64,000 nt of DNA from Nematostella vectensis (taxonomy: Eukaryota > Cnidaria > Anthozoa > Actiniaria > Edwardsiidae), in NCBI RefSeq assembly GCF_932526225.1, contig NC_064037.1, positions 5,537,703 through 5,601,702 on the forward strand, read 5' to 3'. This document shows, one piece after another, positions 12,099 through 21,800 of this stretch (position 1 is its first letter; every line of letters starts with the position of its first letter). The notes below the pieces were generated by a model. It ran no database searches and was not told the origin of the DNA. It saw nothing but the letters and a program-made list of their open reading frames with translations. The position numbers and the translations under genes are program-made.

Positions 12099-12490
12099 TG
12101 TTGGAATTCAGATAGGTCAGATAGATGAGATGCTTCTGGATATGAACACAACTTTTATTTTCCACTTGTCGATATTCACGGGTAAAGTTCTACACGAGTT
12201 TCAACTTCAAAATTATCACGAATTACCACGAGATTCGCTGAAATAAACAAATACTGAAGATGAAAATTATGGCAATTTCCGCTAATTATACAAACGCATG
12301 ATACTTACACGGGTGCGGAATCCATCCAAAAACAAATCCATACAATATTCATTAGATTCAGGTCAAAAACTCCAATAAAAAACTCCAGGAAATTCTCGAC
12401 GAACTGAAAACGTTTTGCACGAGGCTATGCGACCGCGCAAAGCTCGGAACCAGGCCTCTAACACAGGGAGCCCGGATAATGGCGACAACA
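12099..12490 (-). repeat. 3' LTR of BEL/Pao element
   Basis: 392 bp, 99.5% identical to 18498-18889 by eye. On the element's strand it starts TGTTGTCGCC and ends GAATTCCAACA. Confidence 0.95.
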
Positions 12491-12501
12491 TCCCGCCCCC
12501 C
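12491..12501 (-). promoter_or_regulatory. Polypurine tract of BEL/Pao element
   Basis: On the minus strand GGGGGGCGGGA lies directly against the 3' LTR. It is purine except for one C and sits where the plus-strand primer of an LTR retrotransposon is expected. Confidence 0.65.
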
Positions 12502-12613
12502 ATGAACTCCTGCGGAGGAGGTTCATAACTATAAACGTATTGTCATAACGCTAATGTCCGTTCTATATTACACTATCTACGTCTGTCCCTTGAGTCTCCA
12601 ATCCGATCCGTAT

Positions 12614-15600
12614 CTAGACATCCTCATCCTCGGCTTCCAGCAGACACAACTTGGTTACCGGGCGCTTGTAGGTCGTCCCTTTACCGCGCACCTCTGCACT
12701 CCTTACCAATCCATCCACGCCAGGAAACACATTAATCACGCGCGCAAGAGGCCAGTTGTTTCGTCCAACGTTGTCGTCCGCAACGAGCACTATATCTCCG
12801 ACGTGTAGGTTTCGCTGTTTCCTGTTCCACTTGCTTCGAACTTGCAAGGAAGGAATGTACTCTTTCAACCAGCGACGCCAGTAGTGGTTAGCAAGTAATT
12901 GCGCTTGTCTCCACCGCTTCCGACTGTACTTATCTGCCCGTTCATCCGTATCCGTAGGAAGATTCATCGTAGGTCGCACGTTCAGAAAGTGATTGGGCGT
13001 AAGAGGATCCTCATCATCAGGATTCTCTGGATTCCGGGTTAGCGGTCTTGAATTCGCGATACGTTCTGCTTCAGTAAACACGGTGGTCAGCACTTCATCG
13101 TTGAGGGGGTTCTTCCCCAGGATCGCCTTCAGACTTCGCTTGACGACTCTCACCATCCTCTCCCACACGCCTGACATGTGGGTGGCTCCAGGTGGATTAA
13201 AGATCCACTTGCATCCTTTCGCAGAACACTCACGTCCGATCTTGTCATGATCCATTCCTTCCAGATGTTCACGTATCTCCCGATCAGCTCCCACAAAATT
13301 GGACCCGTTATCCGACCACAGTTCCACAACATGGCCCCTGCGATTCAGGAACCTCATCAGAGCGAGTATGAAATCATCCGTCTCTAGCGACTTAGCTAAC
13401 TCGAGATGAACTGCTCGGGAGTTCATGCAAACAAAGATAGCTCCCCAGCGCTTCTCAGTCACTCTTCCTCTTCCCCGCTTAACATATAGCGGTCCAAAAT
13501 AGTCAATACCTGTATACGTAAAGGGTGGCTCGTAAGGGATCATCCGAATTCTAGGTAGATCTCCCATCTCTTGCTTCAAAGTAGTTCTTCTTTGCTTGCG
13601 ACAATGAATGCATCTTCCAAGAACAGCCTTGATGGCCACTCTCGCTTTCACAATCCAAAACTGCTCTCTCAGCAGGGATAGTACTTGTTCCACGCCACAA
13701 TGACCGTTGCTTTCGTGTAGGTGGCGGATCAAGATAGTAGTGATATGACTCTGTTTCGGCAATATCATGGGATTCTTGGCATCATCACTCATCGGTGCCA
13801 TCGAGATCCTTCCTCCAACTCTCATAACTTCATCGCCTTTCATGACCGGCTTAAGCTTCAAGATAGCACTAGCAACATTCACCTCCTTTCCTGCCTTCAG
13901 AGCCTTCACTTCTTCAGGGAAACTTTCCCGCTGTACTAGTACAGCTATTCGTCGCTTGGCGCGTTCTATGTCGTCTGGACTTAGCTTGTTCTCTGACTCT
14001 CCAGGTGTCTTTTCAGTAGGCTTTGCATGCTTTCTTGTCTTCAACCACTCCACAAACTTCATTACCCACGCAACCTTTCGAATGGTCTTCATCCAATCAG
14101 AAGTGTCGGTTAGAAGCTTTTCCAGGCCATCTCCTGGCTCCAGGTCAGTGAAGAACACTTCTTTCTTTATCTCCAGACTTTCTTCAGACAGGGCATCAAA
14201 TTTATTATCTGGCCATTGATCTTCTGACTCTCTCAAGAAACTCGGATCATTAAGCCATCGCTCATCCCGGAGAAACTCATCTATGGTTAGACCTCGACTT
14301 ACTTCGTCGGAAGGATTTAGTTTTCCCGGACAGTGTCGCCATTGGTCAGGATTAGTCGCTTCGCGAATCTCTGTAACCCTGTTGGCTACATACGTCTGGA
14401 ATCTGCGGGTTTCATTATTGATATAGTTAAGTGTTATCATCGAATCAGTCCAAAACACGACTCTGTCAGGCTTCAGGTCCAGTTCTCGGCGAACTGCTTG
14501 GTCCACCCGTGTTGCCAGTAGGGCTCCTTGTAGCTCCAGCCTTGGGATGGTTGAGCCTTTAATAGGTGCATTCCTTGACTTTCCGGCGACGAAAGCACAC
14601 TCCACCATTCCGTCCGGGTACTCGATTCGTAAGTAGCTTACTGACCCGTATCCTGCCTCCGAGGCATCACTAAAGTGATGGAGTTGTAGTCCAACACCTT
14701 CATGGTCTGGCCTGCTGAAGTAGCATCGGGGGATGGACAAATCTTCAAGCCGTACAAGTTCCCTTTTCCATGTCTGCCACTGACGCAGAATGTCTCCACT
14801 GAGCGGCTCGTCCCATGGTGCCTTCCGCCTCCATAGGGCTTGCATGATCTGCTTGCCACGCATTATCACTGGTGCAGCAAAGTTCAAAGGGTCAAAGACA
14901 GAGCTGATTGTCGATAGTACTCCTCTCATAGTATCAGCCTTCTCAGTGTTGCTCACCTTGAACCCGAAGGTGTCTGTCTCCACGTTCCATCTAACTCCAA
15001 GTGCCCGCTCGACTGGGAGTTCATCAAGATCTAAATCTAGCGTTGGTGCTGCCCTCTTCTCGATAGGCACTTCAGCAAGGACCTCCCTACTGTTACTCAT
15101 AAACTTTGTGAGGTTGAACCCTCCTCTACCACAAAGTTCGGTTAACTCGTTCGCAAGCGTGACTGCACTCGCACTCGTGTCTACGCTTTTTAGTACATCA
15201 TCCACATAAAAATTATGCAGGACAGTTTCGATGGTGGTATCTCCAAAGTCACCAGCATTGTCAGTTGTAGTTTTCTTGAGTGTCCAGTTGGCTGCACAAG
15301 GCGAGTCGGTTGCCCCAAAGACATGCACGTTCATGGCATATTCTTCTGGAGGGTCATCAGAGCTTTTGTCCCACCAAAGAAATCGCAGAGAATCTTGGTC
15401 TTCTTCTCTAACTCCGACCTGAAGGAACATCCCTTCTATATCAGCTACCAATGCAACATTGTCCTCCCTGAACCGTAGGAGCACCCCAGTCAGGCTGTTT
15501 GTACAATCAGGTCCATGTAACAAGTTCTTATTCAACGAAGTACCTTGGTACTCTGATGCAGCATCAAAAATTATCCTCAGCTTACCAGGTTTGTTGATAT

Positions 15601-18478
15601 TCGTCACTGCAAAATGAGGTAAGTACCAAGTTCTCGGTCCAGTCTCTTGTGCTTCTTCTGGGCTGAGTTTGCGTGCATGCCCTTTAGTGATATACTTCTC
15701 CATGGCTGCTCGATACTTCTCCTCCAATCCAGGCTCTCGTGAAAACTTACGCTTCAGACTATTCAGTCTTTTATCGGCTTCATTCCGGTTATTAGGTAGG
15801 GTCACATCATCATCCCGCCACAGGAGGCCTGTTTCATAGTGACCATCACGCTTAGTAATGGTCTTCTCCAACTTATCGATAGCCTTCCTGTCTTCCCTGG
15901 ACAGATGGTGCGATATAAAACTTGGGGATCCCTTGTCCGTCCCAACACTCTTTGTACCGAAACTCTCCAAATCCCAGAACCGCTCAATCTGATGCTGAAG
16001 TTCTTTCTTATAATCAGCAAAGTTCAGGTTTACTTCCTTGCATGAGGTCTCCCCTTGAAGGGTTCCTGTAATTACCCATCCAAGAGGACCTCTCAAAGCC
16101 TTCAAATCACTGGCTTTCGTCGCTGGTCTACGCACTTCAAACACCTCATGCGCATAGCCAACGTCCTTTCCTATCAGAACCGAAACCTTAGGCATGTCTA
16201 CCGAGGGAATCTCAATATCCCTCAGATGCGGGTGTGCCTCTCTGTCAATATCTTTAGGAAGACACTTTTCGTTGACATTGAATTTCTTCGTTACCAAACC
16301 CTCAGTTACGGGAATTCTATCCCCTTCACCACTTGCGTGTTGCAGTTCAAACTCCACAACCTCTATCTGTTCCTTACTACTTCCCATCATGGTGGTGATG
16401 GATATTTCCTCAGTATGACCTTTAAGTTCGAGTTTCGCTGAAACCTCCGAGCTTATCATAGTTCCTCTTGAGCCATTATCCAGTAGCCCATACGTTGTCA
16501 GAGAGTTCCCATTTGGGGCAATCAATTTAACTGGTACAACATGTAGTAACACCGTTTTTGTGGCTCTTTCAGAAAATGTTGCGTATTGCTCGGTTTGCCT
16601 GTGTGGCTCCCCACCCCGGGTGCCCTGAGCATGGTCTCTTCTAGGGGGTCCCTCGGTCGTCCCCTCCCCTGCGCTCGAGTTAAGTTCTTTGGGAGGGTCA
16701 TCTTTAGCTCTAGGGGGGTTATGTAACAAGGTGTGGTGTTTTCGCTCACTTTTGCAGTTACAAAAAGTGGTTGTATGGCATCTGTCCCTCATATGTCCTG
16801 GCCTAAGGCATATATGACACAATCTCTTCTCCTTTACCAGTCGCCAACGGCCGGGTAAGTCCCTTCCCTTGAAATTTGCACAGTCTGAAAGCCTATGTTC
16901 TCCTTGACAGCAAGGACAGGTCTTAATTGGGGCTTGTTTACCCATAGTAGTTTCAGGGGGTGAGCCTTCCATGTCTGTTTTAAAGACAGAAGTCTGTTTC
17001 TGGTAGTTCTTGCCTTTCCCACCCTGCTCGGGTCTTTTATCACCACCACCCTTGTTCTCACTCATGCTTAGGTTAACAAAACCTGGGTCATTCTTTATGG
17101 CTGCTTGCCTCTTCACATAATCTGCCAAATCTGAAATCTTAGGGATACCCCCCTTTTCTCTTATCTTGTAGGATACATCACCCCATTTATTTACTAAATA
17201 CTGGGGAAGCCTTCTAACTATCTGTTTCATGTTTGAGATGGTACTGGCTTCAATAGCATATTCCCCAACAAGTTTCTTTGAGGCTGATTCAAGTTGCTCT
17301 GCAAAATCCCTCAGTCCCTTATAATCATGATTGTTCAATCTTGGGCCTCTGGTCAAATTGTCAATACAAGAAGCAGCGACGGTCGCTGGCTGCCCATATC
17401 GGTCTTCCAAAATATCAACTATCACTGAATAGCTGCAACCGGAAACCCTTTCCACAACTTCAAAAGCCTCCCCCGAGAGGAACTTCGGTAGGAATTCAAC
17501 CTTTTGTGAATCACTTAAAATTTCATCTTCTAAATTATCTCTCAATCTCTTCCTAAAATTAGGAAAGTCACTTGGATTCCCAGAGAACTTAACAGGTTGC
17601 ATGGCTTGGAGCATGGTCAGCTTTAACATGATATCAGTACTGTTCACGGGAAGAAAACCAAACGGGGTTTTCCTATAACTACTAGGGGGGGCTTCTTGGT
17701 CATTAATCTGGGGTTTTCTCTCAGGAATGGGGTCTTTAGGATGGGAAGGGCCCTCCATTAGCTTAGGTGTGTCTGGTCTAGGATTATCAGGAATGGGGTC
17801 ACATTGCTCGGTCCATTTCATTAGCTTTTCCTCTTGAGACATGGGTGGCATGACCCCTACATCCCCTTTATACTCTTCTGACACACAACTATCAGACTCA
17901 CTCCCTCTCTCTTCTAATAACTCAGCTTCCTTTTCTGCGATTTGAACCTGGAACTTGAGCTTACATGCTCTCGCTTTCTGTTCATATTCCAATTCTATTT
18001 TCTTACGTTCCAGATCCATTCGATGCTGAGCTATCTCTTCTTCTTGTTGCAAAAGAAGCTTTTTCATTTCTATTTTCTCTCTTAATTTCCTAGACCTACT
18101 AGACAGCCTTGACTTAGTTGAGTTTGACTTTCCTTTCTTCAAACGTTCATTTGCCAATTTGGTAGTAGTTTCACACTCATTACGAGTTTCTTCAAATTTC
18201 TCTTTCACTCTGTTGAATTCATCGGTTGCCAATTCTTCCAAAATGTACGACTGATAGCAGTCCTCATAGTTATTCAAAGCCGACTGTAATTCATTCAAGG
18301 CTGTCTGTATTTCATTGGCTCTAGAGAGATCATCAAGACAAGTTTTGAGCTCTTTCATGTGAATACTCACGCGCCCTAGGTAGCCTCCTAGGGACCTTTT
18401 CTTGCTTTCTATTCGTTCGACTTCACTACTAGCTTCGTTTTCACTCATGTTTCCAAGATAATAATCCTCAGTGTTCAT
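12614..18478 (-). CDS. BEL/Pao gag-pol polyprotein
   Basis: A single 1,954-residue frame with the usual BEL/Pao order. A charged coiled-coil-like N-terminus (about 1-230) leads to a gag core of the DUF1759 type (about 300-440, containing FLSGEAFEVVERV) and zinc knuckles (about 530-580, CPCCQGEH...C and CHICLRPGHMRDRC). An aspartic protease of DUF1758 type has LLDNGSRGT at its active site (about 675). Reverse transcriptase carries HNFYVDDVLKS (YVDD, about 1130), and RNase H has SDASEAGYGS and WTDSM. The integrase has a zinc-binding HHCC segment (HLHESNGHCGV...CIHCRKQ) and a DDE core (TGIDYFGPL, WSDNGSNF, MSGVWERMV). A DUF5641-like C-terminus (VGDIVLVADDN) finishes it. The ATG at 18478 is only 19 bases from the 5' LTR. 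No frame breaks are seen, so it may be functional. Confidence 0.95.
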   Translation of the reverse strand: MNTEDYYLGNMSENEASSEVERIESKKRSLGGYLGRVSIHMKELKTCLDDLSRANEIQTALNELQSALNNYEDCYQSYILEELATDEFNRVKEKFEETRNECETTTKLANERLKKGKSNSTKSRLSSRSRKLREKIEMKKLLLQQEEEIAQHRMDLERKKIELEYEQKARACKLKFQVQIAEKEAELLEERGSESDSCVSEEYKGDVGVMPPMSQEEKLMKWTEQCDPIPDNPRPDTPKLMEGPSHPKDPIPERKPQINDQEAPPSSYRKTPFGFLPVNSTDIMLKLTMLQAMQPVKFSGNPSDFPNFRKRLRDNLEDEILSDSQKVEFLPKFLSGEAFEVVERVSGCSYSVIVDILEDRYGQPATVAASCIDNLTRGPRLNNHDYKGLRDFAEQLESASKKLVGEYAIEASTISNMKQIVRRLPQYLVNKWGDVSYKIREKGGIPKISDLADYVKRQAAIKNDPGFVNLSMSENKGGGDKRPEQGGKGKNYQKQTSVFKTDMEGSPPETTMGKQAPIKTCPCCQGEHRLSDCANFKGRDLPGRWRLVKEKRLCHICLRPGHMRDRCHTTTFCNCKSERKHHTLLHNPPRAKDDPPKELNSSAGEGTTEGPPRRDHAQGTRGGEPHRQTEQYATFSERATKTVLLHVVPVKLIAPNGNSLTTYGLLDNGSRGTMISSEVSAKLELKGHTEEISITTMMGSSKEQIEVVEFELQHASGEGDRIPVTEGLVTKKFNVNEKCLPKDIDREAHPHLRDIEIPSVDMPKVSVLIGKDVGYAHEVFEVRRPATKASDLKALRGPLGWVITGTLQGETSCKEVNLNFADYKKELQHQIERFWDLESFGTKSVGTDKGSPSFISHHLSREDRKAIDKLEKTITKRDGHYETGLLWRDDDVTLPNNRNEADKRLNSLKRKFSREPGLEEKYRAAMEKYITKGHARKLSPEEAQETGPRTWYLPHFAVTNINKPGKLRIIFDAASEYQGTSLNKNLLHGPDCTNSLTGVLLRFREDNVALVADIEGMFLQVGVREEDQDSLRFLWWDKSSDDPPEEYAMNVHVFGATDSPCAANWTLKKTTTDNAGDFGDTTIETVLHNFYVDDVLKSVDTSASAVTLANELTELCGRGGFNLTKFMSNSREVLAEVPIEKRAAPTLDLDLDELPVERALGVRWNVETDTFGFKVSNTEKADTMRGVLSTISSVFDPLNFAAPVIMRGKQIMQALWRRKAPWDEPLSGDILRQWQTWKRELVRLEDLSIPRCYFSRPDHEGVGLQLHHFSDASEAGYGSVSYLRIEYPDGMVECAFVAGKSRNAPIKGSTIPRLELQGALLATRVDQAVRRELDLKPDRVVFWTDSMITLNYINNETRRFQTYVANRVTEIREATNPDQWRHCPGKLNPSDEVSRGLTIDEFLRDERWLNDPSFLRESEDQWPDNKFDALSEESLEIKKEVFFTDLEPGDGLEKLLTDTSDWMKTIRKVAWVMKFVEWLKTRKHAKPTEKTPGESENKLSPDDIERAKRRIAVLVQRESFPEEVKALKAGKEVNVASAILKLKPVMKGDEVMRVGGRISMAPMSDDAKNPMILPKQSHITTILIRHLHESNGHCGVEQVLSLLREQFWIVKARVAIKAVLGRCIHCRKQRRTTLKQEMGDLPRIRMIPYEPPFTYTGIDYFGPLYVKRGRGRVTEKRWGAIFVCMNSRAVHLELAKSLETDDFILALMRFLNRRGHVVELWSDNGSNFVGADREIREHLEGMDHDKIGRECSAKGCKWIFNPPGATHMSGVWERMVRVVKRSLKAILGKNPLNDEVLTTVFTEAERIANSRPLTRNPENPDDEDPLTPNHFLNVRPTMNLPTDTDERADKYSRKRWRQAQLLANHYWRRWLKEYIPSLQVRSKWNRKQRNLHVGDIVLVADDNVGRNNWPLARVINVFPGVDGLVRSAEVRGKGTTYKRPVTKLCLLEAEDEDV

Positions 18479-18497
18479 TTACTCTGCCGTCGAATGA

Positions 18498-18889
18498 TGT
18501 TGGAATTCAGATAGGTCAGATAGATGAGATGCTTCTAGATATGAACACAACTTTTATTTTCCACTTGTCGATATTCACGGGTAAAGTTCTACACGAGTTT
18601 CAACTTCAAAATTATCACGAATTACCACGAGATTCGCTGAAATAAACAAATACTGAAGATGAAAATTATGGCAATTTCCGCTAATTATACAAACGCATGA
18701 TACTTACACGGGTGCGGAATCCATCCAAAAACAAATCCATACAATATTCATTAGATTCAGGTCAAAAACTCCAATAAAAAACTCCAGGAAATTCTCGACG
18801 AACTGAAAACGTTTTGCACGAGGCTATGCGACCGCGCAAGGCTCGGAACCAGGCCTCTAACACAGGGAGCCCGGATAATGGCGACAACA
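18498..18889 (-). repeat. 5' LTR of BEL/Pao element
   Basis: Partner of 12099-12490. It should hold the element's promoter and polyadenylation signals. The 19 bases between it and the gag ATG (18479-18497) do not begin with the TGG usually found in a tRNA primer-binding site. Confidence 0.95.
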
Positions 18890-21800
18890 CGTACTGTTCT
18901 ATACTGTTGTGTGTACTGTTCTGTACTGTTGTGCGCACTGTTCTGTACTGTTGTGCGTACTGTTCTGTACTGTTGTGTGTACTGTTCTGTGCTGTTGTGC
19001 GCACTGTTCTGTACTGTTGTGTGTACTGTTCTGTACTGTTGTGCGTACTGTTCTGTACTGTTGTGCGTACTGTTCTGTACTGTTGTGTGTACTTTCTGTA
19101 CTGTTGTGCACACTGTTCTGTACTGTTGTGCGCACTGTTCTGTACTGTTGTGCGTACTGTTCTGTGCTGTTGTGTGTACTGTTCTGTACTGTTGTGCGTA
19201 CTGTTCTGTACTGTTGTGCGCACTGTTCTGTACTGTTGTGCGTACTGTTCTGTGCTGTTGTGCGTACTGTTCTGTACTGTTGTGCGTACTGTTCTGTACT
19301 GTTGTGCGCACTGTTCTGTACTGTTGTGCGTACTGTTCTGTGCTGTTGTGCGTACTGTTCTGTACTGTTGTGTGTACTGTTCTGTGCTGTTGTGCGTACT
19401 GTTCTGTGCTGTTGTGCGTACTGTTCTGTACTGTTGTGTGTACTGTTCTGTACTGTTGTGCGCACTGTTCTGTACTGTTGTGTGTACTGTTCTGTACTGT
19501 TGTGTGTACTGTTCTGTGCTGTTGTGTGCACTGTTCTGTGCTGTTGTGTGTACTGTTCTGTACTGTTGTGTGCACTGTTCTGTACTGTTGTGCACACTGT
19601 TCTGTACTGTTGTGTGTACTGTTCTGTACTGTTGTGTGTACTTTCTGTACTGTTGTGCACACTGTTCTGTACTGTTGTGCGCACTGTTCTGTACTGTTGT
19701 GCGTACTGTTCTGTGCTGTTGTGCGTACTGTTCTGTACTGTTGTGTGTACTGTTCTGTACTGTTGTGCGTACTGTTCTGTACTGTTGTGCGCACTGTTCT
19801 GTACTGTTGTGCGTACTGTTCTGTGCTGTTGTGCGTACTGTTCTGTACTGTTGTGCGTACTGTTCTGTACTGTTGTGCGCACTGTTCTGTACTGTTGTGC
19901 GTACTGTTCTGTGCTGTTGTGCGTACTGTTCTGTACTGTTGTGTGTACTGTTCTGTGCTGTTGTGCGTACTGTTCTGTGCTGTTGTGCGTACTGTTCTGT
20001 ACTGTTGTGTGTACTGTTCTGTACTGTTGTGCGCACTGTTCTGTACTGTTGTGTGTACTGTTCTGTACTGTTGTGCGTACTGTTCTGTACTGTTGTGCGT
20101 ACTGTTCTGTACTGTTGTGCGTACTGTTCTGTACTGTTGTGCGCACTGTTCTGTACTGTTGTGTGTACTGTTCTGTACTGTTGTTGTGTGCACTGTTCTG
20201 TACTGTTGTGCGCACTGTTCTGTACTGTTGTGCACACTGTTCTGTACTGTTGTGTGCACTGTTCTGTACTGTTGTGTGCACTGTTCTGTACTGTTGTGTG
20301 TACTGTTCTGTGCTGTTGTGCGTACTGTTCTGTACTGTTGTGCGTACTGTTCTGTACTGTTGTGTGTACTGTTCTGTGCTGTTGTGTGCACTGTTCTGTA
20401 CTGTTGTGTGCACTGTTCTGTACTGTTGTGCGCACTGTTCTGTACTGTTGTGTGTACTGTTCTGTACTGTTGTGTGTACTGTTCTGTGCTGTTGTGTGCA
20501 CTGTTCTGTGCTGTTGTGTGTACTGTTCTGTACTGTTGTGTGCACTGTTCTGTACTGTTGTGCACACTGTTCTGTACTGTTGTGTGTACTGTTCTGTACT
20601 GTTGTGTGACTGTTCTGTACTGTTGTGCGTACTGTTCTGTACTGTTGTGCGTACTGTTCTGTACTGTTGTGCGCACTGTTCTGTACTGTTGTGTGTACTG
20701 TTCTGTACTGTTGTTGTGTGCACTGTTCTGTACTGTTGTGCGCACTGTTCTGTACTGTTGTGCACACTGTTCTGTACTGTTGTGCGTACTGTTCTGTACT
20801 GTTGTGTGCACTGTTCTGTACTGTTGTGCGTATTGTTCTGTACTGTTGTGTGCACTGTTCTGTGCTGTTGTGCGTACTGTTCTGTGCTGTTGTGCGTACT
20901 GTTCTGTGCTGTTGTGCACACTGTTCTGTGCTGTTGTGCACACTGTTCTGTACTGTTGTGCACACTGTTCTGTACTGTTGTGTGTACTGTTCTGTACTGT
21001 TGTGTGTACTGTTCTGTGCTGTTGTGTGCACTGTTCTGTGCTGTTGTGTGTACTGTTCTGTACTGTTGTGTGCACTGTTCTGTACTGTTGTGCACACTGT
21101 TCTGTACTGTTGTGTGTACTGTTCTGTACTGTTGTGTGTACTTTCTGTACTGTTGTGCACACTGTTCTGTACTGTTGTGCGCACTGTTCTGTACTGTTGT
21201 GCGTACTGTTCTGTGCTGTTGTGCGTACTGTTCTGTACTGTTGTGTGTACTGTTCTGTACTGTTGTGCGTACTGTTCTGTACTGTTGTGCGCACTGTTCT
21301 GTACTGTTGTGCGTACTGTTCTGTGCTGTTGTGCGTACTGTTCTGTACTGTTGTGCGTACTGTTCTGTACTGTTGTGCGCACTGTTCTGTACTGTTGTGC
21401 GTACTGTTCTGTGCTGTTGTGCGTACTGTTCTGTACTGTTGTGTGTACTGTTCTGTGCTGTTGTGCGTACTGTTCTGTGCTGTTGTGCGTACTGTTCTGT
21501 ACTGTTGTGTGTACTGTTCTGTACTGTTGTGCGCACTGTTCTGTACTGTTGTGTGTACTGTTCTGTACTGTTGTGCGTACTGTTCTGTACTGTTGTGCGT
21601 ACTGTTCTGTACTGTTGTGCGTACTGTTCTGTACTGTTGTGCGCACTGTTCTGTACTGTTGTGTGTACTGTTCTGTACTGTTGTTGTGTGCACTGTTCTG
21701 TACTGTTGTGCGCACTGTTCTGTACTGTTGTGCACACTGTTCTGTACTGTTGTGTGCACTGTTCTGTACTGTTGTGTGCACTGTTCTGTACTGTTGTGTG

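Larger units (their letters stand above)
12099..18889 (-). mobile_element. BEL/Pao LTR retrotransposon, apparently intact
   Basis: A 6,791-bp element in minus orientation: 5' LTR 18498-18889, one long gag-pol frame 12614-18478, purine tract about 12491-12501, 3' LTR 12099-12490. The LTRs are 392 bp each, differ at two positions that I can see (G/A in CTTCTGGATA and A/G in GCGCAAAGCTC), and begin and end TGTTG...CAACA. A 5-bp CGTAC target duplication flanks it. Near-identical LTRs and an unbroken frame imply a very recent insertion into the 22-bp minisatellite. No env frame is seen. Confidence 0.95.
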
